Below, piece by piece: positions 1 to 11,608 of a DNA stretch of 63,834 nucleotides. The DNA comes from Klebsormidium nitens. Its lineage: Eukaryota > Streptophyta > Klebsormidiophyceae > Klebsormidiales > Klebsormidiaceae. Made by a program: the position numbers and the translations under genes. The stretch covers positions 9,297 through 73,130 of the forward strand of contig DF237421.1 of assembly GCA_000708835.1 (NCBI GenBank). The letters are read 5' to 3'. How positions within the stretch are numbered: position 1 is the first letter of the stretch; the number at the start of each line of letters is the position of its first letter. The notes under the pieces were generated by a model. It did not search any database and had not been told where the DNA came from. It saw only the letters and a program-made list of their open reading frames with translations.

Positions 1-32
1 CACACCCTCAATGCCCTCAATGGAAAGGAAAA

Positions 33-398
33 AGGGCCGGGGGCTTCGCCCCCCCCCCCACCTTTCCTCCTCCTATTGTGTAGTCAGACAAAGGCGTGTT
101 TACTACTGCTAGTGTTTAGCACGGCCATGGGCGCCTACGTCGGCTCTTGTGTTCTGCCCATCAGAGTGGGGGGGCAGGGGGGCTCGGGCCCCCCCACATC
201 ACCCCCATCCCCCCACACGGCCCTCGGTCCTCCCTCGGTGTCCTCGAAATAAAAGGAACATTAAGGGGAGCTTCGCCCCCCTCTGCTTCTTTCCCTCCTC
301 CGCTTATGTGAACCAGTTGACATGTGCGCGTGTGTTATAAAAGCGCAGTTATGGGCGCCACCTCGGTTCTTGTGTTCTGCTCATCAGCATGAGGGGGG
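33..398. repeat. Degenerate direct repeat, offset about 224 bp
   Basis: Unit 1 (about 33-175) and unit 2 (about 262-398) share GCTTCGCCCCCC, CTTTCCCTCCTCC-like, ATGGGCGCC and TTGTGTTCTGC..ATCAG words in the same order, offset 222-226 bp. It lies downstream of APC7 and may belong to a gene off the left edge. Confidence 0.6.
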
Positions 399-1626
399 CT
401 CCGTCCCCGTCACATTGCCCCAACGTCCTTGTGAAAAGGTAAATGGTGGGGGAGAGGAGGGGCTGTACTCGATGTTCATGCTAGCTACCTTGTACTTTTG
501 ATAAGGGAACTTAAGCAAGGCTTCAGCGCCCTTCCGTAGTCGTGCCAATGGTTTCAACTCCAACATGGGCGAGATTAAGTCTGGCAACTTAGCCTCTTAG
601 CTCCCCGGCCCGATCTTGCACTAGGGCCAGCTCCGTGGTCTCCCCAAGAGCCCCAGCTAGATGCCACCGTAATCTTTCGCAGAAACATACCGATCCTTGG
701 ATACATGCTCAGATCCGTGTAAGAGAAAACGCATGGGGAAGTACATGCCGTACAATTTCAAGACGGGTTCAAGACTCAGAGTCTTCTTTCGGCCTCTCAG
801 TTGACTAGGCTAGCCGCCCCATGAATTGTCTGATCAACGCATGATCTAATTGACGGGATGAAAGAATATCTTGCAGAGCAATTCGATCGTGCACGGCGGA
901 CTTCGTTGAGTGCCTTGAGCCGAATATGTGAGCTTATATACATCCATCGGCTATGCAAATTTGGTGCAATCGATTAGGTTGGACACAATATTGTACCTGC
1001 CTCGATCCGCTCTAAGTTATAATTTCCGCTAGCTCTTCGTGCCTGTGTAGCTGACCAAGGCCGGCGCTTCTAGGCCCTCACCGCGTTACATGCTGTAAAT
1101 CATACGATGACATATGTGTCAATCAAGATCGAACGCGTCAATATCTCGACAAGCTTCTTCTAATGATGTTTAGAATTGCCAAACCTTTCAGTGCCTGCGT
1201 CTGTCATGAACTTGAATGAAGCTTGAAGCTGTAGAATCAAGGGCCACAGGATCATACCTCGGAGAACTAATGTCGACAGGCCAGGCCCGGGTTTGGATGC
1301 TAACCGCGAGCACATCATGGCCGGAATGGAATTGAAGGCATCGGTCATCTCGCCCTTGAACATGCAGACTCTCAATGAGAGTGCTAAAAATGGAGCGCAC
1401 ATCTACCGAGTCCGAAACACCAGTGGCATGCATAGTTGGTGATTGAACCGGGCCCGGAGACAAAAACCAACAGAATGGGCTCCCTTTCAATTTCAACACT
1501 AACTGATGTGGCAGATTAAAGAGGACGGTCGGCTGCATGTCCGACTTTTAATTATGCCGACCTGGGCTACGACGTTTATTCTAGCCAAACACAATCATTT
1601 CTAGCGTCTGTACACGTCATTTTTTT

Positions 1627-4600
1627 CTACATAAACGCGCCCGCCCCCTCGTCCTCGCCTCCGTCGTCCACGTCGTCTCCCTCCTGCCCCTCGTCTTCCT
1701 CCTCTAGTTCGTCTTCTTCCGCATCGGGGTCCAACCCCTGCGCAAACAGCGCACGATTTTAGGCGACCAGTTACGAAACTGGATGCACGTGCTGACTCTC
1801 CGGAAAGTCGTTTCGTTGTAGCGCCTCACCTTCCTCCTCTGGCTCTTCTTAGCTTTCGTACCATCTCTAGTACTTGACCCAAATACTTCCAAACGCAGTA
1901 TCCTGCCGACTTGCCCAGCATCCTTCTTTACCCGCCAATAATCTCTCGGCAGCCCAACAGAAAGCAGACCCAGTACACACAACACAGAACACGGAACACA
2001 AAACACAGATGAAAAACCGCAAAGTCCTCCCTGACCTTCATGAGATTTCTATGCGCGCCAGCCCCATCAGAGTTTCAGCCCATCAGCAACCCCAATACAA
2101 ACCTCAAAAATCAAACCCAATTTTCCAATGCCACAACGTCTGTGCAAAACCTCAAAACCCAAACCCAAATTCTATCCCTCCCCCCCACCTTCATGAGCTT
2201 TTCTAGACGCGCCAGCCCCGCCTGCGCCTCCTTGCTGCGCGGGTTCATCGCGAGCGCGATCTGGAAGTGCGACAACGCCTCGCTGTGCTTGCGCTGCGCC
2301 ATGAGCACGCCCGCCAGCCGCGAGTGGACCGAGTCCTTCTTGTGCGTTTCCAAGTGTCGTTGTAACCTGCAAGCGAGGTATTGATTCAGCCTGTCTTCGT
2401 TGAGCATCATCATCAACTTGAGTTGCAATCAGCTTTGATGAGGTGTTAGTCGACCGGTAGCTAAAACTGCGCGTTAACCAAGTCCTTCTTGTGCGTTTCG
2501 AGATGGCGTTGTAACCTGCGAGTTAGGTATGAATTCAGCTTCTCTTTGTTTCGCATCTTCGATTTGAGTTGCTATTAGTCGACAGGTAGCTTTAATCGCG
2601 CGTTAAGTGGGTTCTTCGTGTGCGTTTCGAGATGCCGTTGTAACCTGCAAGGTAGGTGATTATTCAGCCTCTCTTTGGGAAGCATTGTCGATTTGAGATG
2701 CGAAAGAGTTTGTGGGCATCTCCAAGGGTGTACAGGACATCGAGATGCCAGCTGGCAACCCAGTTCCCGCTTTTGCGGATCGCTTGGGGGGTCCTTGCTC
2801 TTGACACCGCGCTGCTGGTGTGCCAAACGTCGCTTGTCGGAAAACTGGAATTTCTCGTCAGGCAACCCTTTGAATACAAGCCAAAGCTTCGATAGACTGG
2901 AGTCTGTAAGAGGGCTGAGAGCGATCAGACCCTCCTAGCAGCTTCAAAAAGAAACGTTTGCAAGCGCTTAGAAAGCATATTCCGTTAGGCACAGCAAAGG
3001 CAGCAGCGACGCCCGCCTTTACGAAAGAGGGTAGTGTGGTTCACTTAAAGGTCCGTTGCTTGTTTTTCTAAGAAAAGTCGTCCTTCTCGCTGGCATAACT
3101 TCGACAAAACTCAAAGCGATGAAATCTGTGACAGGGTTAGTAGTATTCGAAACCTTCTAGCAGCATCGATGCGCATTAAATCCGAGGAAGCGGAAAAAGG
3201 AGCTGTGTAAGGCACAGCAAGGGCAGCAACGACAACCACCTTCACCGAAAATACTAATTGAAGTCACTTACAGCTGTTGTGCGTCCCCTAGTCGGTCCTG
3301 CATTTGGTACAGCTCCGCCAGGCCCAGTATCGCTTCCAGGCACTTGGGATCCACCGCTAGCGCCCGCTCGAACTGGGCGTGGGCCTGCATTAGGTGTGAC
3401 CGGAATGAGCGACCTTCGTCCGATTCAAGTGGCGTCAAACATTGGCAGATTGCTTGAGAAACGCTGTAGCTGAAGGAAATACTCAGCAGCATTGACGTTG
3501 TCCGTGGTTTTGCAGGTCACCCGCCTTACGTTGGATGACCGGGCGCTGTCTTGATAGAGACGATTGTCCACACTGAAATAGGGAGTGGGAGGCTGTAAAT
3601 TTCTCGGTCCCCTCGCACCCCCACGTTCGCGATCGCAAGACCCAGAATCAGACCCTTCGCTCCTGTTTCTAAAAGTGGGTCTTGCGTCTACATCTGAAGT
3701 GGACTCTACCTATTGCTGTCAAAGTGGGCCCCCCCTTATGCAGCCGCTGCAGCTAAACCGGGGGCGAGGGCATACGTCTCTTACTGCAAAGGGTGTACAC
3801 GCGTTGCGCCAGGGGTTATCGAGATGAACGAAGTGGCCCTTACCCGTTGTCCCTGGTCTAGGTGCATGTACGCAACGCCCGGTAAGCACACCGCCCGCGC
3901 GGAGCCCGGCATCGCTTTCGCGGCTTCCTTGGCGACCACTAGCGCCTCCTTCGGCTTGGCTACGGACAGGGACGCTTTGACTAGACCTGAACGAAGAGAA
4001 AACGGCACGGGCTATATCTGTATGAACTTGCTATAAGACATTGTAGCTCCAGCGATTTGAAGATTCTCCGTAGTAAGCCAACGTTTGGATTTAAGTACGT
4101 TCGAGAGAGCTTTCAAAATCTGCACGGCGATCAGAAGTCGTTTTCAGCCAGCTGGTTCTCAGCGAGCGACGTTCGGCCAGCGCCCACGTGTTCAGAACAC
4201 AGGGTCAGAAGAGAGGACCCTGTTTCAGTTGCGTGTGTGGAAAGAGGTGAGTCGCACAAGTGGCAAAAGACCCCGTCGTAGCAAAAGTCCTCCTGTTCCC
4301 TCGAGGCTGGGCTAACCTGAAAGTTACCCGGGGCCAACAGGAAAGGCATCAGAACCTCTGTACTTCGAATTCAGGTCGAAAGTCAGAGGTCCAAAATTCG
4401 GACAGCACCACTCTATAACCGATGCCAAGAGCTGCTCTGATCGGCAAATTTTTCCTTTCCGCCAGTGCGAAACTACACAAAGCTGAGAAGGTTTTCAACT
4501 TCAGATTTGGATCAGCTGTAAGAGAATTATCAACCGGATCCAGCTGCAAGGCGCGGCAACGATTCTCACCTTCAAAGCCCTGCAAAGTCGGGTCAAGTTG

Positions 4601-7600
4601 AAGGGACCGCCGAAAGGCCGCGACGGCGGCCTCCGCTCTACCCATAGAGAGACACAAGTTACCCTGCAGCGAAAAGCCCAGAAGTTTGTCAGTAACGAAC
4701 GACGACGGAAATGTTGATTCGTACTTACGCAAAAATCCCCCTGTACCATCCCTGAGTCCTCAGTTTTTCACACAATAGGAGAGACTCCTCAGATTGCATG
4801 CAAAACGAGCTCTGAAGCACTCCAAGAGCCCGATCGACGTCAGTCGTCTTTTGAGGGTGTCAGATTTGAATTTGTTCTTGGATGAACAAAAGACGCTGCG
4901 ACGTCGGGGAAAACAATATACCACTGGTCGCATATACAAACGCAGAAAACCTGCAGGAACTTAAGAGCTTTCATCCGACAGGGGAGCCTCTGAAGCTTAT
5001 GCTCCGCAACGTTGATTCTTAAGTTCCGTTCACAAGGTTCTGTCTGAAGCGGGGCAATGCAAAGGGAGTGCGCAAGACGACGTACCCGTATATAGTACGC
5101 CAGCCCATGTCGATCGTTCGCCTTGATCGCCTGCACAAAAGAAAGACGCTTGTTTACAATCTTACTTTCGTCTTCTGTCAACCTCAGTCCAACAACTGCA
5201 GACCGCATATCTGAAAACACACGTAGCATTCCGCTCGCTTCTCTTACCGCAGATTCCCCTCAGCTACTCTGATTAACCGCTCTTTGCACCAATACCGCTC
5301 AAGAAACCAACGCATATGCTTTTGACCAACTCTCTTGTCACGTCACTGACGTAGAGACGAGGAGCATATGCCATCAGCAAGACTGGTGAAGCGGACAAAG
5401 GTCCGTGCTACAGTGATGACGTCGTCAGCGCCACGTCACCTTGTCTGCGTACGTCAGCGCCTTCGGCAGGTCCTCGCGCGCCTCCCAGAAGATGGCCGAC
5501 GCCACCCAGCTCTCCGGGCACCGGTAATCCGTGCTCAAAAGCTCGTGGGTTAGCCTGCAGGGTCAACGTAAACTGTGGTCAAAGGAGGGAAGCTGATTCA
5601 GGAGGTCGTGTGTAAATCTACTAGGGGATCGGTACTCAGCAGCTCTTGGGTTAGTCTGCAAAACCAATATAGAAGCGTGCCTCAGAAAGGAAACTAGCTC
5701 AGGAGATCGTGTGACAGGCTGGTTAGGTTTTCCTTCACCAGCAGCAACTTACGTGGGGCAAATTATTTTATCGACCTCACTTTGAAGGAATCTTAACGTG
5801 GATATGTTGACAGAAGAGATACCCAGCGCTCGCTGACATTGGCAACTTTAACAGTCTCTCTCAGACGTACATCTGGGCAATGGCAAGGATCTACTATGAA
5901 CCCCGCACTCAATCCACGAGCTCGATTGCACAGATTGACACTCCCTCAGCGGCATGGCGCAGCGATCCAAACTCTCGACCTATCTCGCAACCTCAGATGT
6001 GACACGATCCGAAAAATACGTAGATTCAAAGCCCAAAATTCCAGAAGCCATAGAAGCACGCCTTTGGACTCACTTGTTCAGGTCAGCAATCTCGCCTTGT
6101 GACCTCAGCAGAAACGCGTACCGGTCCATTTGCGTGAGGATTCCCGGGTCCATCAGCCGCACCTTTTGGTACGTCACGCACGCGTCAGAGACGGCGTCGG
6201 ACGCTGCTTCAGCCTGTAAGACACGTGAAACCTGATTTGGACGTCCTTGCAACTAATTCTTCCAAGATTGTCGTCAGGTCAAGCACACAAGATCAGGGTG
6301 AAACGTCCTAGCCGCTAAAGACTCCGATTCTTAAGTTCGTATCTACTAACATATGCACGCTTACAGAAGGGGGTCGGAGAACGCTTTCTTTCGACAGGGA
6401 ATAAAAAGCGAGGGCTTTGCTGGACGATAATTCTCGCTTCGGACGTGTCGAACTGCATCGGTGTACTGCATCCATTGGTCTATCCAATTTGACACGCACA
6501 TATCGGAGTCAACGCCGAACGACGCGCCTTCCCTTACAAACCCAGGAGCCATGCGGAATCCGGTATGAATGACCCGTTCCAACGAGGGCTTTCACTAGAT
6601 CAAAGGAAAGTCAGCGACACGCACAAGACAGCATCATTCGGCGTTATCGCATGGGGCGCCCTGTCATGAGCGCCATCGTAAGCAGGTAGATCGCCACGAT
6701 TTGAGAACGCCTGGGGCACGGAAACTACAAATTCCCGGCTGTCCAACCGCGTGGTCACCAATTTTTAAGCATTCCGGATCGTCGATGGCTTCAAAAGCGA
6801 GAAAGCGGAGCAGAACTCTGTCCTACTAACAAAAGGCCTAAACCGGGCAGACCGGAGGCACTCAAGAAAATCCGGCCAATAGGGACTGAATGTTTGAGTG
6901 CGACAAACGCGGCGATCTACCTGAAGCACGTGAGCCTTGAAACGCAGCGGACTCGCCATGCATAGACGCATGGAAAGCACGGACGCTTTTTGAGCGCCCG
7001 TCGTTGATCATCTCGAGCATGGAGTGCTGCGGCCAACTTGGTTGCGGTAGAGACTCAAAAAAAGCAGAAACAGTATCGTGACAACAAGGCGAAGAATAGA
7101 ACGTCCAATCATGACCTGCGTGAGCGTCCGCTTTTCGCATCACGACTTTGGAAGGTGCTTGTACAGATACGGAGGGAAGAACGAAACAAAGACAGGAGGT
7201 GAGAAGCAAATGGAACGAGCACGGAGCAAGTATAAACGGAAGGGACAACCTAAAGACAACGCTAAACGCAAAAGAAGAGGAGGGAAAAACGAAACGAGCG
7301 CCGCACCTTGGCCTGTTCGAGCATGAGGTGCTGCGCCCCGGGGAAGCGCTCCTGCAGCGCCCCCCAGTGGGCACGTGCCTTGCGGTGCTCGTGCGCCGCG
7401 GCTGCCACGTGGCCCTCCACGAATTGCTGCAAAGGAGAAATGAGGAGACTCTCGGTTCTAGAACCATAGGCGGTACGGGTGGGAATGTTCAGAGCGATGT
7501 TGGAATGGCGCTTAGAGTTGATTCGGTGTGTGAAGTATGTGATTTCGGGTAGAACTTCGATGGCCTTGCCTGGGGGAATGGCCCTGTCAAAGCAGCTTTG

Positions 7601-10600
7601 TATCAAACGTATCGAGAATCATAGGACGTGGAATAAGCGATTGATTGAAGACTGTCAGAGGCGGTGGCGGGCCTTCCAAATGAGACAAGCGATGAACGAC
7701 GGCATTCGAAGATTCTCGGCAGCGGCGGTTCTCCGTGAAAACTTTCAACGATGCACCTTGCCCTCCCTTTCAAGCGGCGGAAGATCATTTCTGATCTCGC
7801 ATCCCGTGTTTGTTATTTTTGAGGCCACACAAAGTCTTACAACCAGGACGCAGGCCCGAGCAGCGTAGATGGGCGGAGCTTTCATAGAACGTCCGACACC
7901 CAACCTCAACCGGTGAGATCAAGTCGGAAACCCTTCCCTATGCGGACCTAAAACCGCAAATCGCAGCGAACGTCCGACACCCAAACGACTCCAGGTACGC
8001 CCGGCGATCTTTACGCTCGATTGTCAGCCTCATGCTTTTAAGATTGAATGAAGTTTGATTTCGAAGCGGACGTCCAGCGGACCTGAAGCCAGAGAGCGGG
8101 GTCGAGCGGATCGGTCGAAAGATCGCGGGAGCCGAAGACGGGCGGGGGCGGCATTGGGAGCAGGTCCTGGATCTCGCGCGTCGGCGTGCGCAGCCGGGCG
8201 AGTGCCACGTGGCACTCCAACATGTACGGGCACTGCCTGCAGAAAGTGATGGGGAACGTCGATTTGAAGTGACATAACAAGACGTTAAAACGTTCACAAC
8301 AATTCTGAGACTCTTATCATGACGTGGCAATGCATGCGGGCCGGTCGCATCTGCGTTGCAAGGAAGCAAACACGTCGAACTGATTAACTGCTTTTCAAAG
8401 TTCGTCGGTGTGCAGAACGGACGAATGTCAAACCACCAGGAGCTATGGACACGCGAAACCTTTGGGCATAGGAGCACAATCGAAGGTGAGTTCGCATCAA
8501 TTTATTGCTCGTAATTTGTGCTGAGATATAAGTTGTCAATGAAGCAAAGTGAACCGTCAAATAATCACGGAGGTCATGTCATCAAGCTCTTTCATCTGTT
8601 GATCGATCGCAAAGTGCAATCAACATTAAAGAGCAGTGCGTTCGTCGATCCAAGGAAAGTGCATATTCACACAATCTGCAGTCTGGGCCTATTCGAACTG
8701 ACTGAAGGTGGAGCTGAATTGCAAGGCGTCGTGTGGATAACTCATAGGCTGCACGGGGCTCACCTAAGGCACTCTCGGTGGCATGCAATCGCGGCCCTGC
8801 ACAAGACGAAGAATCTTCATCGATACAACTGCCCGGGAGTTGGTCGAGGTTTGTTTCCGGTGTCTAGAACCCTTTCCAATCAAGCCCTGGCTCAAATGCC
8901 GGGCCAAGATTAAGGGCAGCCTAGGAATCGTGATGAAATGTTTGTCGTGCCTGTCCTTAATTGGCAACCCGGGGATTTGGGCTTAACCCAGAAGCCTAAG
9001 TCATGTGGGTGCACGAACTTGGTCGGGTAGACTCCCTGGATAGATCGTCCGCAACTTATGAACCATATCAACGCCCCCACTTCTCAGCAACCAGATTCGT
9101 GCACAAAGAGTTTCGCGATTGTCCCCAGCCACGCCACATTCCGGCGCACACAGGTTTGACGAGAACTCCAGGAACAGGGGACAACCAAGAGAGGGCAACG
9201 AAGGCCACCGCAACTTTGAAAGACGCCATTGTGGCGTCAAAGGGCAGGAAACGGCAGCGGTGCAGATTATCTATGGCCAGATGAGGTCGGTGTAAGGATA
9301 GATAAGGTGCCGGTCAAGAGAAAAGCCAACGGGAGAGAGAGAGCCCACCTGTCGTATCCATGATATTGGTATAACCGCGCCAGACAGAGGTTCATCGCCA
9401 AGGTGCGGGCACGGGACGGAACCGTTTCTAACTGCAAACGGCCGGATCCAGATTCAGAACGGGGTTTCAAGGGTCAATCTACAGCTAGCATGTCCAAACC
9501 GCGTTGGATTCGAAAACATTGCAGGGTGATGAAAAAGGCACACAGATGCAGGATAGAACGTTGGACTTTCATCGATCGAACCCTGCAGCCCCAGAACTTA
9601 GTTTTAACTCGTTCACATCGAAGCACCCACAACCTGCTTAAGGCCAAACTCGTTTCTCCTTTAACGTCGTAGACTCGTTTCGAAGCAGGAGTCAGGGGAG
9701 TAAACCGATACTCCGAATCCTCGTAGCAACTTGACTATCATGGTTCGACCGCAGAACCACGCATAAACTCTCATCGACATATGCAGTTCCTAATGCGTAA
9801 ATCCTGCAAGCATATCAAAGTCTCCAATCTCACCTCCTGGAGCGCCGCCCTCATCTCATTGAGCGACAGGTGGCACTGCGCCATTCGATACTTGACTTCG
9901 TTCTCATCAATTCTTCCCGTTCCTTCGGGGGTCTGCTCAGCAGCGCCCAGGACCCCCCCAAAACCGGAGCGCCCAATTCCGGACTTGCCGGCGTGGCTCG
10001 CCAGCTGTAGGGCTGCTCGATATTCAGCCTACGAGAAGATGAAGGTGAGTAAGCGACCCAAGACGTAAGAAACCCGAAACAAAGAGAGCATGATCAGGGA
10101 CTCATTTTAGTGCCTGCTCAAGTGGGCGGAGGTTTCCACCGCAAGTCACTCAAAACTGTACCTCTCATTCAATCGATCCGCTGCCAATCCCCCTCAAGAT
10201 CCACATAAAATGAGAATGATAGAGAACCTTGGTTGAGAGTAAGTAACTGCGTAAGGGGCACTGCTTAACCTGCCACGAATGCCGAAAAGACCGGGTCCTC
10301 ATGACAACTCACCAGCGCTCGCCGGTACTGCTTTGTCCCTCGATATGCGTCAGCGAGAAGGATCTGGCACATGCAAACGACGAAGTCGTGAGGCCGATTC
10401 CCTTGCAACTTCAAGCGGCGAGCACCAGCCAGAGAACCTGCCATCACCTTCTAAGATGCTTTATCTTAAGCCAGCCCTTGATTCATTTCTAGTAAACAAA
10501 AGGAGGGGCTTGACATTATCTAAAGTGCTGATATCTCCAGAGTGCAGAAAGTGTTCAAATCAGCAGGTGCTATCCGCACCACCCTTTCTCAGTGTCAGAC

Positions 10601-11371
10601 TTACTCGAATGGAAGGAAGTGCCCATGTTTACATTTGCTTGCACTTTTGACACCTGTGGGGGCAAAATTATGCGTTGTGTGTCCCTTTAGCCCTCGGTGG
10701 ATGCTTGCTCACCATGTTTTCCGCGTGTTGCATTGCATCCACGTCAGGCAGCGTCGACTCAGCAGCAAGCAACAATTGCGCCTGCAAAAAGAACAGCTTC
10801 CGCCACGCTGAAGCTTTGCACCCCTCAATCATTGCTGTCGATGAAATAACCGGCTGGCTTAGTAGAAATAGACCGCCCGCAGTAGTTGCTGATCGACCCT
10901 TCTAGCGGTCCAATCAGGGCCCATTGCTCAGCAACCACAAGTTGGCCCTGGTTGCTGAGTGGGGCGACAGGAAAGCCCATCAGCAATTCCATGACGTATA
11001 TGTGTGTACAATTTTCAACATCAAATGAGAAACAGGTGGCGCAATGGCAACAAACCTGCCAATCAAGTCACCACTTCTCAGCCGGGCAATTCATTAGTGC
11101 CGGACTCCAATTGCTCACAAGTGACATGGACAATCCCCAAACAGTCCAATCTCTCCGTGCATTTGGACTCATCGCAGCAAGAACCCAAAGCCAGCCAAAC
11201 AGCCCTGCAATTTGCTGATTCTCCGCAAAAACATCCGCCCATGCTAAGACCAACTTGGCCCTCATTCTGATCAAAGCGGGCCTCGATAGGCAGGCACCTT
11301 ACCATCAGCTCTGCAGACTCGTGCAGGCCCTCCTGCAGGAAGAACCGGAGCTGTCGCTGCATCACCTCCAT
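1627..11371 (-). CDS. APC7: APC7, TPR subunit of the anaphase-promoting complex
   Basis: This gene encodes a scaffold TPR subunit of the APC/C ubiquitin ligase, which acts in the nucleus on cell-cycle substrates. Seventeen exons were resolved: 11303-11371, 10713-10781, 10313-10363, 9834-10028, 9349-9431, 8083-8236, 7307-7426, 6074-6213, 5440-5554, 5086-5130, 4570-4663, 3844-3986, 3272-3384, 2189-2366 and 1627-1737 are the clear ones, giving about 559 aa, close to plant APC7 length. Diagnostic pieces are NEVKYRMAQCHLSLNE, RGTKQYRRAL, the TPR-like LSMGRAEAAVAAFRRS and AEALSHFQ-type helices, and an acidic C-terminal tail (DPDAEEDELEEEDE) ending GAGAFM. Splice phases agree at almost every join. 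Two short pieces expected from homologs, after exon 5 (9349) and after exon 7 (7307), were not found and may be microexons. Several introns hold copies of adjacent exon ends. (Fifteen exons are listed; the two unresolved ones would make seventeen.) The start is the ATG at 11371, matching the short N-terminal helix of the family. Confidence 0.9.
2341..2700 (-). repeat. Ghost junction copies of APC7 exon 2189-2366 start
   Basis: The acceptor and first ~25 coding bases of the penultimate APC7 exon (plus-strand TGTGCGTTTC at 2341, then AACCTGC) recur at 2490 and 2619, with flanking intron (ATTCAGCC.CTCTTTG, TTGAGTTGC) also repeated. Offsets are 149 and 129 bp. The copies retain TGCAG-like acceptors. 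Confidence 0.8.
2925..3255. repeat. Intronic direct repeat in APC7, offset about 230 bp
   Basis: CTCCTAGCAGCTTC..GTTAGGCACAGCAAAGGCAGCAGCGAC near 2930-3020 recurs as TTCTAGCAGCATC..TAAGGCACAGCAAGGGCAGCAACGAC near 3157-3235. Both copies lie in the intron 5' (plus sense) of exon 3272-3384. Confidence 0.65.
5520..5740 (-). repeat. Ghost junction copy of APC7 exon 5440-5554 start
   Basis: The exon edge AAAGCTCGTGGGTTAGCCTGCAG (plus, near 5537) recurs as CAGCTCTTGGGTTAGTCTGCAA near 5639, about 102 bp away, followed by the same AAGCTGATTCAGGAGGTCGTGTG-like intron sequence. Confidence 0.7.
6985..7035 (-). repeat. Ghost copy of APC7 exon 7307-7426 end
   Basis: Minus-strand GCAGCACTCCATGCTCGAGATG resembles the exon end GCAGCACCTCATGCTCGAACAG, about 290 bp downstream within the following intron. 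The copy no longer continues as an open frame in register. Confidence 0.55.
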
Positions 11372-11608
11372 GGCGCCCTTCCCTGAAGCTGAACTTTAAT
11401 TTAATAGTTCAACTTCAAGTTCAAGTGGTGGAGAAGATTTTGTCGAGATTACTGAGGGTAATACGTTCTTGCATTCTAAGCCCTGAGGCTGCATGGGCAC
11501 CCGGCAGGTGATGGAGAGGTCGGTTTCTCATTTCGACGAGCTGCTGAGTTCAGTCTTTGATATGGCATTGGTCTGGGTCGCATTGGTAGGTATTTGCGCT
11601 GAGTAAGC
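11372..11608. promoter_or_regulatory. Divergent promoter spacer, APC7 / PPR-SMR
   Basis: A spacer of 237 bp separates the start codons of APC7 (minus) and the PPR-SMR gene (plus), so both 5' UTRs and promoters must share it. It contains an AT-rich stretch around 11395-11420 with partially self-complementary TTCAAC/GTTGAA-type words. No clear TATA box is seen for either direction. A bidirectional promoter is inferred from geometry only. Confidence 0.5.

Noticed and set aside
1188-1538. Minus-strand 116-codon frame downstream of APC7
   Set aside because: No ATG-led, splice or family support, and the composition is not protein-like; APC7 already ends at 1627.
8700-8790. Candidate missing APC7 exon reading RAAYELSTRR on the minus strand
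   Set aside because: It would fit the gap after exon 9349-9431, but the required phase brings an immediate stop and there is no donor at the right place.
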